Below, piece by piece: positions 53,228 to 62,285 of a stretch of DNA of 64,000 bases. Made by a program: the position numbers and the translations under genes. How positions within the stretch are numbered: the stretch's first letter is position 1; every line of letters begins with the position of its first letter. The notes under the pieces are model-generated. The model ran no database searches, was not told where the DNA came from, and worked only from the letters and a program-made list of their open reading frames with translations. Origin of the DNA: a virus; the IMG/VR virus record IMGVR_UViG_3300032323_000894, positions 1-64,000 of that record; one strand, given 5' to 3'.

Positions 53228-54204
53228 TGAATATTGACATTGAAAAGGTTTTGTTAAACCTAGGAATTGATTACGACAACAAAGGTCACGAAGCAAACGG
53301 CCTTTGTCCTATGCACAAGACTAGGACTGGAAAAGAAGACCATTCCCCATCTTGGTGGATAAACATGGAAAGCGGACAACACATCTGCTTTTCGTGCCAC
53401 TATAAGGGCAACCTTCTTCAGCTAATTTGTGATGTTAATGAGTTTTACAAAAAGGGTCTTGACGGTAATTACGTCTACGACTACAGCGCAGCAGAGCTGT
53501 GGCTATCACAAATCTCTGCGGTGTCTGTAGAGGCTCTCAAAAGCATTATTGACAATCTACCAAACTATCTAGGTCCTGCCCCCAAGCCAGTAGCAATGTC
53601 TGAAGCTAGGCTAGCCATCTTTGATGAGCCCCCAGCCACTGCTTTAGCCTCTAGGGACATCTCTGCAGAGTCAGCTCAGAAATACGGGGTCATGTGGGAC
53701 ACAAAGACCAGTACTTGGATTCTGCCATTAAGAGACCCAGACGACAACAAGCTCCTTGGTTGGCAGGAAAAAGGCACTATAAATAGGACTTTTTTCAACA
53801 GGCCTACAGGGCTTACCAAGTCTAAGACCTTATTTGGGCTCCAGAATCAATCGGAGGACCTTGTGGTAGTGGTGGAGTCTCCTTTGGACTGTTTGAGGCT
53901 GTACAGCGCTGGTGTGACCTCTGCGGTGGCAATTTGCGGGTCTTCTCCATCGGAAACTCAAATCAAGCTACTTAGGGCCTCTGACAGGATTATCTGCGCT
54001 TTTGACAATCCCAAGCTAGATAGCGCTGGCAAAAAGGCATCAGAAGAGATGAGGGAGTTTGCTAGGCAGTACGGCTTGAACCTGTCATTTTTCAACTATG
54101 GAGACAGCGGTAAAAAAGACCCTGGAGACATGACTGATGAAGAAATCCAGTGGGGTATTGCTAATAGCAAGTCCGCAGTCCTAGGTGAAAAGGCGTATGT
54201 TTAA
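53224..54204 (+). CDS. DnaG-like primase
   Basis: A 326-residue protein starting at ATG 53224 (or 53227), overlapping the helicase end. The CHC2 zinc-binding domain has C28-x2-H31 and C55-x2-C58. A Toprim domain follows, with VVVESPLDCLRLYSAGVTSA (acidic site in the ESPLD), then ICAFDNPKLDSAGKK (the Asp of AFDN). It synthesises primers at the fork together with the helicase upstream. It is short compared with bacterial DnaG, which is usual in phages. Confidence 0.85.
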   Translation: MMNIDIEKVLLNLGIDYDNKGHEANGLCPMHKTRTGKEDHSPSWWINMESGQHICFSCHYKGNLLQLICDVNEFYKKGLDGNYVYDYSAAELWLSQISAVSVEALKSIIDNLPNYLGPAPKPVAMSEARLAIFDEPPATALASRDISAESAQKYGVMWDTKTSTWILPLRDPDDNKLLGWQEKGTINRTFFNRPTGLTKSKTLFGLQNQSEDLVVVVESPLDCLRLYSAGVTSAVAICGSSPSETQIKLLRASDRIICAFDNPKLDSAGKKASEEMREFARQYGLNLSFFNYGDSGKKDPGDMTDEEIQWGIANSKSAVLGEKAYV

Positions 54205-55765
54205 CGGAACTTTAAAGCCGTATCAAACCGAAGCTGTCGAAAAGATGGTGGAGGTAAAGCACATTCTTGTGGCGTACGAGATGGGCTTGGGAAAGACTCC
54301 CATGACAATTGCTGCAATTGAGCAGCTCAAAGATTCTGGTGAGGCAGAGGGCACTACCCTCGTTCTCTGTCTCGCCAGTCTAAAATACCAGTGGCAAAAA
54401 GAGATTACAAAGTTCAGCGATTCCACAGCAATAGTTATTGACGGCACACCAAAACAACGGCAATCCCAATACGACGAAGCTAGTACGCACGACTACGTAA
54501 TCATGAATTATGAGCAGGTAGTCAATGATTGGGAAATTATTAAAACTTTTAAATTTGGCGCTGTGGTTTGCGATGAGGCAACCGCCATCAAAGGATTTAG
54601 GGCCAAAAGGGCCAAAAAAGTAAAAGAGTTAGCAAAGAAGATTCCAATTAGGTTTGCCTTAACAGGAACTCCCATTGAGAATGGCAAGCCTGAAGAAATC
54701 TTCTCTATCATGCAGTTTGTAGACCCAAGTGTTTTGGGAAGATTTGACCTCTTTGATAAAACGTTTATTGTACGAAACTACTATGGCGGGGTCCAGCGCT
54801 ACAGAAACCTCCCAGTTCTCCACAAGATTTTGATGGAGTTCTCAGTACGCAAGGGCCAAAACGATGAAGATGTAAAGCCATACCTTCCAGACGCAATTTA
54901 CCGTGAGCCAATCTTGGTTAAGTTAGACAAGGCCAGCCAAGGGCTGTACGACATGATTGCAAAAGATTTGTACTCAATTCTAACTGACGCTAAAGAAATG
55001 TTTGGAAGTAGCTTTAACATTGCAGCCCATTATGGGCAGACCTACGACGCAAGCGACCCAGCTAACGAGCTTCGCGGTGCAGTTATGTCCCGTATTGGTG
55101 CTATGAGGATGCTGTGTTCTAGCCCCCATGTTTTAGTCAGTAGCTATAAAAACTTTGATGCTCATACAGGCAAGGGCAGTGCTTACATTCACTCCTTAGG
55201 TTCCTACTTAGAAACCCTTTCAAAGACACCCAAACTAGATGTTGCAACCCAGTACCTTAGCGAGCATCTGGACATCTCACAGGACTACAAGGTAGTCGTG
55301 TTTGCCTCCTACCTTGACTCAGTGTCAGAGATTGCTGCTAGACTAAACGCCAAAGGTTATGAAGCAGTTGAGTACACGGGAGAGATGAATGCCAAGCAAA
55401 AAGAAGAAGCCAAAGTTAAGTTTCAACTGGAAGCTGGCTGCCGTGTCTTGGTCTCTAGCGATGCTGGGGGTTATGGTGTTGATTTACCTCAAGCAAACCT
55501 CTTAGTTAACTACGACCAACCTTGGAGCGCTGGCCTTGCAGTACAAAGAAACGGAAGAATTAACAGAGCGTCGAGCACTTGGGGTACAATAACAATTCAA
55601 GATATACTTGTAAAGGATTCCATCGAACAACGCCAGTACGACATGCTAAAACAAAAAGGCAATGTTGCAGGGGCAATCTTAGATGGAGTTAATATAAACG
55701 ATAAGGGCGGAGTTGACTTGACCGTCGGAAGTCTGTTAGACTTCTTAACCAATAAGTTAATTTAG
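54197..55765 (+). CDS. SNF2-family helicase/ATPase
   Basis: A 522-residue helicase starting at ATG 54197, which overlaps the primase by 8 bases and has AAAAGG upstream; GTG 54185 is an alternative. Motif I is EMGLGKT (residues 28-34), motif II DEAT (D126) and SxT-like ALTGTPIENG is motif III. Motif V/VI is SSDAGGYGVDLPQANLLVNYD and PWSAGLAVQRNGRINR. SNF2 proteins in phages remodel replication forks or recombination intermediates. No nuclease domain is fused. Confidence 0.9.
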   Translation: MFNGTLKPYQTEAVEKMVEVKHILVAYEMGLGKTPMTIAAIEQLKDSGEAEGTTLVLCLASLKYQWQKEITKFSDSTAIVIDGTPKQRQSQYDEASTHDYVIMNYEQVVNDWEIIKTFKFGAVVCDEATAIKGFRAKRAKKVKELAKKIPIRFALTGTPIENGKPEEIFSIMQFVDPSVLGRFDLFDKTFIVRNYYGGVQRYRNLPVLHKILMEFSVRKGQNDEDVKPYLPDAIYREPILVKLDKASQGLYDMIAKDLYSILTDAKEMFGSSFNIAAHYGQTYDASDPANELRGAVMSRIGAMRMLCSSPHVLVSSYKNFDAHTGKGSAYIHSLGSYLETLSKTPKLDVATQYLSEHLDISQDYKVVVFASYLDSVSEIAARLNAKGYEAVEYTGEMNAKQKEEAKVKFQLEAGCRVLVSSDAGGYGVDLPQANLLVNYDQPWSAGLAVQRNGRINRASSTWGTITIQDILVKDSIEQRQYDMLKQKGNVAGAILDGVNINDKGGVDLTVGSLLDFLTNKLI

Positions 55766-55778
55766 GAGAGGAAACCTG

Positions 55779-56219
55779 ATGGCTAAAAGAATTGATGAAG
55801 AAGCTCTACGCATCTCGGACCCAGACGACTTGGGTTCGCAAATTAGAGAATTTGTATTACTAAAGGCATCCCTTGAAGTAATGGAGGCTCGTTCAAAAGA
55901 GCTTAGAGACAAACTAATGGCCCAGCTTGATACCGAAGGGTATGAAGATGAGAAGGGAAACATTCAGTTTGACCTGCCAGAATCCGTCGAAGGAATCGTC
56001 AGGCTAGAGAAGCAGCGTCGAGTAACCAGAAAGCTTAACGAACCAAAGGCAGAAGAAATTCTGGAAGCCAACGGTTTAGAAGAAGTGTTCGAGCTTAAGA
56101 GGGTTGTAAACGAAGACGCTCTCATGGCTGCTTTCTACGAAAATAAAATTACCGAGGATGAGCTCGACCAGATGTTTCCAGCATCAACTATCTGGGCTCT
56201 AAGAACCCTAAAGAAGTAA
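55779..56219 (+). CDS. Coiled-coil hypothetical protein
   Basis: A 146-residue protein, acidic and helical. It has a coiled coil (LKASLEVMEARSKELRDKLM), a short beta segment (IQFDLPESVEGIVRLEKQR) and a helical end (ASTIWALRTLKK). It has a TAGGAGAGG site 8 bases upstream. It resembles proteins placed between helicase and polymerase genes in other actinobacterial phages. No enzyme motif is recognised. Confidence 0.6.
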   Translation: MAKRIDEEALRISDPDDLGSQIREFVLLKASLEVMEARSKELRDKLMAQLDTEGYEDEKGNIQFDLPESVEGIVRLEKQRRVTRKLNEPKAEEILEANGLEEVFELKRVVNEDALMAAFYENKITEDELDQMFPASTIWALRTLKK

Positions 56220-56225
56220 TTAACT

Positions 56226-56696
56226 ATGCCAGGGATGAGAAGTGAAGAGGAGATTCTCAAAGCCTTTGAGGGTCTTGACCGCGTACCTGGCTCTAAACAT
56301 AAACGACGTGAGTCAACAGAAGTTGCAGACAAACGTCGCTCAAAAGTCTTAGGCGAGTCTAATGGTTGGGATGCAAACCCCATCATAAAGACCGTCAAAG
56401 GAGTGGAGACCGAGCTGTTTACAGTCAGTGCATTTGCATCCGCACTGGAGAAAAGTTTGGTCACCATTCGTTTGTGGGAGAAGAGGGGATACATTCCTGG
56501 AGCTCCTTACCGTTTACGCTCAAAGAGTTTGAACGGCAAGAAAGTAAATGGTAATCGTGTTTACACGCGAGAGCTCATTGAAATTGCTGTAGAAGAATTC
56601 CAAAAGCGTAAGCTGTTAGGCACTGCTCGTGTAGAGTGGCGTCACCACGCTGATTTGACCCAAGCATTAGTGCGACGGTGGAAAGAAGCAACTTAA
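56226..56696 (+). CDS. MerR-like DNA-binding protein
   Basis: A 156-residue protein. A basic N-terminal half is followed by a MerR-type winged helix-turn-helix (residues about 68-130: FTVSAFASALEKSLVTIRLW EKRG region, then RVYTRELIEIAVEEF). It has no metal- or drug-binding tail, so it probably acts as a simple DNA-binding factor for replication or early gene control. It starts 6 bases after the previous stop. Confidence 0.7.
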   Translation: MPGMRSEEEILKAFEGLDRVPGSKHKRRESTEVADKRRSKVLGESNGWDANPIIKTVKGVETELFTVSAFASALEKSLVTIRLWEKRGYIPGAPYRLRSKSLNGKKVNGNRVYTRELIEIAVEEFQKRKLLGTARVEWRHHADLTQALVRRWKEAT

Positions 56697-56768
56697 ATCA
56701 GGGAAACTTGATTTCTAACATATGGCACAGAGACTAAGGGTCGAAAGGCCTCGAACAGAAAGAAGAAT

Positions 56769-57425
56769 ATGGTAACACAGCCAACACTAGATGCCTCTAA
56801 CTACCTCGAAGAGGATAGCGAAGATGCGCAACCAAAGCACGGAACTACCGTCCAAGCAGGATGGGGAGCTGCAGCTAAGCTACTCAAGCCAAAGGAGAAG
56901 TCTAGCGGCTACGCTACAGAGGTTAAGTTCTCTGAGAAGCCTGTACTAGTTCGTTTCCTAGAGGACGGACCATTCCATGCGTACGAACAGCACTGGATTG
57001 ACCGTACTGAAGGTAAGCGTTCCTTTGTTCACTTGGGAGACGACGACCCGCTACTAGTAATTGCGGGCTCACAACCTAGAGCAAAGTTTGCCTTTAACGT
57101 ATTGGTTCTATCGGAAGAAGAGCCAAACGTGCAGATTCTAACTGCCCCAATTACCCTTGCCAGAATTTTGTTTGCGGCTCACGAAGACCCTAAGCGTGGA
57201 CCACTAACTAAGTTTGACTGGTCAATTACTAGACTAGGAAAGGGCAAAGAAACTCAGTACATTGTTGACCGAGTTCGTCGCGACACTGACCTAGTTGAGG
57301 ATTGGGAGCTTGACCCAGAAAAGATTGCAGAAATTGCAGCAACCGCTGTTAAGTATGACAAGTCAGCAATCTACGTGAGTACTCGCGAGGAGCACCTAGA
57401 GGTAGCTCGTTCACTCGTAAAGTAA
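56769..57425 (+). CDS. Single-stranded DNA-binding protein (gp32-like)
   Basis: A 218-residue protein with a GAAAGAAGAA site. After an acidic tail, residues about 30-170 form the beta-rich DNA-binding fold with conserved blocks (GWGAAAKLL, VLVRFLEDGPFHAYEQHW, GKRSFVHLG, AKFAFNVLVL) and a long C-terminal helical acidic end. The arrangement resembles SSB/gp32-like proteins that replication modules of this kind carry next to polymerase. It is followed by a strong terminator, so it is likely expressed at a high level. Confidence 0.72.
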   Translation: MVTQPTLDASNYLEEDSEDAQPKHGTTVQAGWGAAAKLLKPKEKSSGYATEVKFSEKPVLVRFLEDGPFHAYEQHWIDRTEGKRSFVHLGDDDPLLVIAGSQPRAKFAFNVLVLSEEEPNVQILTAPITLARILFAAHEDPKRGPLTKFDWSITRLGKGKETQYIVDRVRRDTDLVEDWELDPEKIAEIAATAVKYDKSAIYVSTREEHLEVARSLVK

Positions 57426-57437
57426 CTCTTTACACTT

Positions 57438-57490
57438 GAGGGGGCCAGGCGATTTCCCTCCTCTCTTCTCTCCTGGCCCCCTCTATTTTA
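57438..57490 (+). terminator. Strong terminator after ssb
   Basis: GAGGGGGCCAGG (57438-57449) pairs perfectly with CCTGGCCCCCTC (57472-57483), followed by TATTTTAC. The 22-base loop is pyrimidine-rich. Confidence 0.85.
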
Positions 57491-57505
57491 CTTTGAGAGG
57501 TAAGC

Positions 57506-59509
57506 ATGAACGTAATCACAACTAAAGAACAGCTACAAGAGTTCGTAGACTTTTATAAAAACGTACAAGAGTTTGCTTTTGACGTCGAAACTATTGGGGA
57601 AGATAGGCTGTACCCAGTGATTAACGATGTTTGCTGGATTTCATTTGCGACTGAAGGTCGCGTAGACGTTATACCTATGGGTCACCCTAATGGTGAGTTT
57701 GAGGGTTGGGATAAACCCCTCCTTACCCCTGGCCAGAAAAGGCTAGAAGAAGGAAAAAAGATACTTGAGTCCCACTACTCTAAGGATGAACGAAAATGGA
57801 CAGCTAAGTTTGGGGAGCCACCAGTGCAGTTAACTCCTCGTCAAGTATTCGATGCAGTAGAACCGTTGATGTTCGGGAACCAGCTAAAAATAGCTCACAA
57901 TGCAAAGTTTGACCTAAAGTCTGTTGCAAAGTACTACGGAGGCAGAGTTCCAACCAAGCCGTACTTCGACACATTGACTGCATCGTTTATCGTTAACAAC
58001 CTAAATAAGTTTGCGCTAGGTCTAAAGGACTGCGTAAAACGAGAATTAGGCGTAGAAATGGAAAAGGGAGTTGGAGAGAACGTAGCCCTCCACTCGTTTA
58101 CTGATGTCGCCACCTATTCAGGCATTGACTCTGAGTTGACTTGGAAGCTATACAAGGTGCTAGCCCCTAAGATTACTGGGAATCTTACAAAGGTTTGGAA
58201 GCTAGAAATGGATGTACTGGCTGCCCTATGCGACATGGAGCTCACTGGAGCGTACATTGACCAGAAACAGCTCAAAGTACTATCAGAAGAGATTGAAAAG
58301 GGTAAGCAAGAAGCAGAGGCAAAGTGCTACAAGATTGCGGGCAAAGCTTTTGCCATCAACTCTGTGCCAGTTAAGCAAAAGCTTTTGTACACTCCTCAAG
58401 ACGGGGATGTAAAAGCTCGAATTACGCCTAACCCAAAGTATCAAGGTGTGCTAACCCCTAAAGGGCAGAAAGCAGCCAAAGAAGGCAAGACCCTTGACTA
58501 CAGTCACTTCTCTGTCTCAGCCGATGCATTGGAGTATTACCGAGGTAAAGACGACCTAGTAGACGCAATCCTTACTTATCAGGACCTAAATAAGCTTATG
58601 ACAACCTACGTAACTCCTTACACAGGTGGAGAAGTTAAGCGAGTAACTAACGGTAAAGAAAAGATTACTCAACGTAAAAGTCTTTTAATTAACGGGAGAG
58701 TACACACTAACTTTAAGTCCCATGGTGCAGAGACTGGCAGGTTCTCTTCCAGCGAACCTAACCTACAGAACATCCCTTCATCAGGAGATTACGGCAAGCT
58801 AGTTCGTAATTTGTTCATTGCCCCACCAGGACACAAGTTAATTGTTGCGGATTATTCACAGATTGAACCTAGAATCATAGCTGCTTTCTCACGCGACCCT
58901 CTTCTAGTAGAGAACTACATGACTGGTGGAGATGTGTACACCACAATTGGTGACACTATGGGGGTAGACCGTAAGGCAGGAAAAGTCTTGGTTCTAGCCA
59001 TCTCCTATGGTGTAGGGCCAGACAAGATTGCTTCATCCATCGGCTGTTCTTTAGCAGATGCTAAAAAACTATTGACTGACTTTGAAAAGAAGTTCTCGTC
59101 TATTTCTAAGTACAAAAGCCACGTAATCAGAATGGCAAAAGATAAGTCGCCCCTACCTTATGTGGAGACCCTGTTTGGTCGCAGACGCTATATCCCTGAC
59201 CTTTTAAGTAAGGAAATAGGAAAATCTGCTAGAGCAGACCGCCAAGCATTTAACACCATGATTCAAGGTTCCGCTGCAGATGTGATGAAGTTGGCGTTAG
59301 TTAGGGCCCACTCTTGCTTTTTGACCGAACCTACTATTAATGTAGTACTTACAGTGCATGACGAACTAGTCACCATAGCGCCTGATGACCGTGCCGAAGA
59401 GGTTGCGGAAGCTATCAGAGAGTCTATGGAGGGCATTCGACTGAAGCAAATTGACATCCCACTACTTGCTGAGGTACACATAGTGGACAAGTGGGGAGAG
59501 GCAAAGTAA
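57506..59509 (+). CDS. polA: Family A DNA polymerase with 3'-5' exonuclease
   Basis: A 667-residue replicative polymerase. The exonuclease domain has DVET (D26, E28), AHNAKFDLKS and YSGIDSELTW. The polymerase domain has motif A DYSQIEPR (D449), motif B RKAGKVLVLAISYG (R489, K493, Y501) and motif C VHDE (H618, D619). The residue equivalent to E. coli Phe762 is Leu497. Proline follows the motif A glutamate, in place of the usual leucine. It has no 5'-3' exonuclease domain. GAGAGG precedes the start. Confidence 0.95.
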   Translation: MNVITTKEQLQEFVDFYKNVQEFAFDVETIGEDRLYPVINDVCWISFATEGRVDVIPMGHPNGEFEGWDKPLLTPGQKRLEEGKKILESHYSKDERKWTAKFGEPPVQLTPRQVFDAVEPLMFGNQLKIAHNAKFDLKSVAKYYGGRVPTKPYFDTLTASFIVNNLNKFALGLKDCVKRELGVEMEKGVGENVALHSFTDVATYSGIDSELTWKLYKVLAPKITGNLTKVWKLEMDVLAALCDMELTGAYIDQKQLKVLSEEIEKGKQEAEAKCYKIAGKAFAINSVPVKQKLLYTPQDGDVKARITPNPKYQGVLTPKGQKAAKEGKTLDYSHFSVSADALEYYRGKDDLVDAILTYQDLNKLMTTYVTPYTGGEVKRVTNGKEKITQRKSLLINGRVHTNFKSHGAETGRFSSSEPNLQNIPSSGDYGKLVRNLFIAPPGHKLIVADYSQIEPRIIAAFSRDPLLVENYMTGGDVYTTIGDTMGVDRKAGKVLVLAISYGVGPDKIASSIGCSLADAKKLLTDFEKKFSSISKYKSHVIRMAKDKSPLPYVETLFGRRRYIPDLLSKEIGKSARADRQAFNTMIQGSAADVMKLALVRAHSCFLTEPTINVVLTVHDELVTIAPDDRAEEVAEAIRESMEGIRLKQIDIPLLAEVHIVDKWGEAK

Positions 59510-59919
59510 TGCGTCGCAATAAAAAAAAGGACGAGCTGACCCTAGCTGACGTCACTAACAGGCTACGTGGATTCATACTAGATTCTCAAATACAAAATGC
59601 CCATGAACTGAGTGTCATTTTAGGCTGCTCACCATTGTCCGACGAGCTGCAGGAAAAAGAAGAAGAAGAAAGCGACAACAGAGTAGACAAAATTGGCTCT
59701 TTGATTCCCCTGCTATATGCTCACGCCCACGTTCTTGCCGAGGGTGCGGTTGAATTTCAAAGGGCAAATGTTAAGAACGAGGCTTTAAAGAACCTTCCAG
59801 ACGAAATGTGGTGGGAAAGCAGGAAATTGATGGAGCAAATGGCTTTATCAGTTCTGCTAGGTTCCGTTTCTCAGCTAGTAGACATGGGTCTTTTAACAGT
59901 AACAAAGAAGAGGAGATAG
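59509..59919 (+). CDS. Replication-region hypothetical protein
   Basis: A 136-residue protein starting at ATG 59509, which overlaps the polymerase stop by one base (the ATG at 59491 is in the polymerase frame overlap and less likely). It is basic at the N-terminus and acidic in the middle (QEKEEEESDNRVDKIG), then helical (LIPLLYAHAHVLAEGAVEFQ, LMEQMALSVLLGSVSQLVDM). No domain is recognised. Confidence 0.6.
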   Translation: MRRNKKKDELTLADVTNRLRGFILDSQIQNAHELSVILGCSPLSDELQEKEEEESDNRVDKIGSLIPLLYAHAHVLAEGAVEFQRANVKNEALKNLPDEMWWESRKLMEQMALSVLLGSVSQLVDMGLLTVTKKRR

Positions 59920-59921
59920 TA

Positions 59922-60308
59922 ATGAACAACGCAGACTGGTGGGCAAAAAAACTGCAGCAACAACAACCGCAGGTTCAACAATACCGCCCAGACCCAACTC
60001 CGCCAATGCCTCCGTCTCAGAGGCCTATGGACCCGATGCCTTCCTTTCAGACACCGCCGAATCCAGCGGAGCGTGCGCAGTCATCTAAACAGACTTCTAC
60101 GTGTCCTGAGTGCGGGTCGGTCAACTACATGGCAGTGGCGAATGCGGCTCCGAGGTGCTACGACTGTGGGTATCCCATATCTCAGTCGGGTTCAAGATAC
60201 GGGTCTCTAACAGGAGCTCACGTAGAGGGTTCGGCAAAAGGCGCAAGGGGTAACGACCCTGCCAGTAACTGGAACCCACAAGGAATTATCGGAAGAATTG
60301 GAGAATAG
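59922..60308 (+). CDS. Zinc-ribbon protein
   Basis: A 128-residue protein starting at ATG 59922 (GAGGAGA upstream); the same frame is open further back but this start fits the N-terminus. A Gln/Pro-rich stretch (residues 10-65) precedes a zinc ribbon with CPECGS and CYDCGY (two CxxC pairs, about residues 69-92). It has a basic Gly-rich tail and lies directly before the recombinase. It may interact with RecA-like protein or single-stranded DNA, but its function is unknown. Confidence 0.7.
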   Translation: MNNADWWAKKLQQQQPQVQQYRPDPTPPMPPSQRPMDPMPSFQTPPNPAERAQSSKQTSTCPECGSVNYMAVANAAPRCYDCGYPISQSGSRYGSLTGAHVEGSAKGARGNDPASNWNPQGIIGRIGE

Positions 60309-60310
60309 TA

Positions 60311-61357
60311 ATGATTAATGCTGACGCACAAAAGGTAATGGCCCAAATTAATAAGAGATTTGGTGCTAACGTCGTAGTTGTAGGTAAAGATGTACGTACA
60401 GATTTAATTACCAGAGTAACCACAGGGTCCACTACCTTTGATTACGTACTAGGTGGGGGATTCCCCGCAAACCAGTGGAATGAGCTTATTGGTGAGGCAT
60501 CTCACGGAAAGACCGCAATTGCGTTAAAGACTATTGCGGCTAACCAAGCAAAAGACCCAGACTATACAACTGTGTGGGTAGCTGCAGAACAATGGGTTCC
60601 TGAGTACGCTGCAATGTGCGGAGTAGACCCTTCTCGTGTTATTGTTATTGAAACCAATATTATGGAGGAAGCGTATGACGCGGTTATTGCTTTTGCTGAA
60701 TCGAAATCAGTTGACGCTATCGTTATTGACTCTCTTCCTGCCCTAGTTCCGTCTCCAGAAGACGAGAAAAACATGGACGAGATGACCGTCGGACGTGGGG
60801 CCCTCATCACTAACAAGTTCTTCCGTAAAGCGGGGGCTGCTATGAAACGCTCCCTAGTAGAAGACGAGCGCCCAATTCTAGGTATTGTTATTAATCAGTA
60901 CCGCATGAAGATTGGCGTAATGCACGGAGACCCTCGAACCACTCCTGGAGGAGAAGGAAAGAACTACGCTTTCTTTACTCGTGCAGAGGTTCGTAGAGAC
61001 GAATGGATTGAGGCGGGCACAGGAGTAAACAAGCAAAGAGTTGGGCAGAGGATAAAGATTCGTGTCCTTAAAAACAAGACGGCCCCACCACAGCGAGTTG
61101 CTTTTGTAGATTTCTATTTTGCCCCGTACAGCATTTACGAACCTGGAGATTACGACGTTGCTAAAGAAATTGCGGCAATGTCTATAGTCAAGGGTATAGT
61201 AGACCGTAAGGGTGGCTGGATTTACTACGGCGACCGTAAGTGGCAGGGACAAGAGGCACTTGTCAATTCCATTAGAGAAGAGGTAGACTTCTTGGAAGAA
61301 CTACGAGATAAAGTAATGACAACCCCAGATTCATTTATAGGAGCGCAGGATGAGTAA
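60311..61357 (+). CDS. RecA-like recombinase
   Basis: A 348-residue protein with Walker A GEASHGKT (residues 61-68) and Walker B VIDS (D140). The N-terminus lists ANRRFG-like pattern here as INKRFGANVVVVGKDVRT, and a C-terminal half with GGEGKNYAFFTRAEVRRDEW is consistent with the RecA/UvsX core. The catalytic Glu-type region (WVAAEQW) precedes the Walker B. It would promote strand exchange in recombination-dependent replication. Unlike bacterial RecA, the sequence around L1/L2 is different, so exact type is uncertain. Confidence 0.85.
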   Translation: MINADAQKVMAQINKRFGANVVVVGKDVRTDLITRVTTGSTTFDYVLGGGFPANQWNELIGEASHGKTAIALKTIAANQAKDPDYTTVWVAAEQWVPEYAAMCGVDPSRVIVIETNIMEEAYDAVIAFAESKSVDAIVIDSLPALVPSPEDEKNMDEMTVGRGALITNKFFRKAGAAMKRSLVEDERPILGIVINQYRMKIGVMHGDPRTTPGGEGKNYAFFTRAEVRRDEWIEAGTGVNKQRVGQRIKIRVLKNKTAPPQRVAFVDFYFAPYSIYEPGDYDVAKEIAAMSIVKGIVDRKGGWIYYGDRKWQGQEALVNSIREEVDFLEELRDKVMTTPDSFIGAQDE

Positions 61358-61565
61358 AATGAACGAGTTATCAATTTCAGACATGGAAGACAGCTACGCA
61401 GAGCACGTGGAAGAGCAGCGCCAAGAACTTCGTAAAGAAGGGGCTGAAGAACTTCGTAAAGATATTCTGCGCGAGCTAGAGAGCTTAAAAATTAAGGCCT
61501 GGACATCTCAGGAAAGAATCGCTTATGAAGCAGCAATTATTGTTGTTGGGCGTGCAAATATTTAA
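61350..61565 (+). CDS. Small coiled-coil hypothetical protein
   Basis: A 71-residue protein overlapping the recA-like gene by 8 bases. It is highly charged (AEHVEEQRQELRKEGAEELR) and mostly one long helix ending in AYEAAIIVVGRANI. ATG 61359 is a second in-frame start. It overlaps the next start by one base. The function is unknown, possibly an accessory of the recombinase or nuclease. Confidence 0.6.
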   Translation: MSKMNELSISDMEDSYAEHVEEQRQELRKEGAEELRKDILRELESLKIKAWTSQERIAYEAAIIVVGRANI

Positions 61566-61888
61566 TGAAAAGTGTTGGCCAGAAGGAATCCCAGAAGCAT
61601 GAAAAGCGAATTGCTAAAGCCATTGGAGGGCAAACCACGGCTGCTTCAGGAGCCTTCTGGTCACGCAAAGGCGACGTTAGAAGTACAGGGTTATTGGTCG
61701 AGCATAAATGGACAGGTAAAAAGTCCAAAACAATACAGTCTGCTGAACTTAAAAAAATAACAACTGAAGCAATCATAGATGGTAGGACACCAGTGTTTGG
61801 CCTTCATCTAGACGGTGAAGACTACGTTATACTTTTAGAGACAGACTTTTTAGAGTTATGGAACAAACTAAATGACACTCCCGCATGA
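61565..61888 (+). CDS. PD-(D/E)XK-type nuclease (resolvase-like)
   Basis: A 107-residue protein. The pattern GDVRSTGLLVEHKWTGKKS (D near residue 37 and E-x-K about residues 46-48), with a preceding basic helix (KHEKRIAKAIGGQTTAASGAF) containing a conserved Glu, is typical of small Holliday-junction-type or structure-specific nucleases. It lies after the recombinase, which suits resolution of recombination intermediates. No direct family name is claimed. Confidence 0.7.
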   Translation: MKSVGQKESQKHEKRIAKAIGGQTTAASGAFWSRKGDVRSTGLLVEHKWTGKKSKTIQSAELKKITTEAIIDGRTPVFGLHLDGEDYVILLETDFLELWNKLNDTPA

Positions 61889-62285
61889 CGGTGACCTCTC
61901 GTGGTATGACGATGCCGCTTGTAGAGGCGCTGATACGGAGTTGTTCTATCCTCCAAGGGACAAGGCTAAATACAAAAAGATTGCTAATGAAGCCAAAACT
62001 TACTGTTTTGGAATTTCAGGAAAAACCCCTTGCCCTGTTAGAATGAATTGTCTTTGGGACGCTATTATCCGAGATGAGCAACATGGCATCTGGGGAGGAA
62101 TGTCTCACAGAGAAAGAAATGCTTTAATTAGAAAATGGGAACGCAAGTACAAAGGGACTATGACTTTGAAAGAATACATCTTTCAATTGGATACGAGGAG
62201 AGAAAACAATGCCAGCACCAAAAACGGACCTATGGAAATTCTTAGACGCAAAGGCAAAGCCAACACGTCTACTAGGCGATATTGA
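61872..62285 (+). CDS. WhiB-like regulator with spacer between Cys 2 and Cys 3
   Basis: A 137-residue member of the actinobacterial WhiB family, iron-sulfur transcription factors. Four cysteines are at C17 (AACRG), C45, C54 and C60, followed by GIWGGMSHRERNALIRKW, the conserved G[IV]WGG turn. The usual C-x2-C pair is here C45-x8-C54, a 6-residue insertion. This is the clearest sign that the host is an actinobacterium. The C-terminal 35 residues overlap the nuclease gene, by 77 bases. Confidence 0.9.
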   Translation: MTLPHDGDLSWYDDAACRGADTELFYPPRDKAKYKKIANEAKTYCFGISGKTPCPVRMNCLWDAIIRDEQHGIWGGMSHRERNALIRKWERKYKGTMTLKEYIFQLDTRRENNASTKNGPMEILRRKGKANTSTRRY

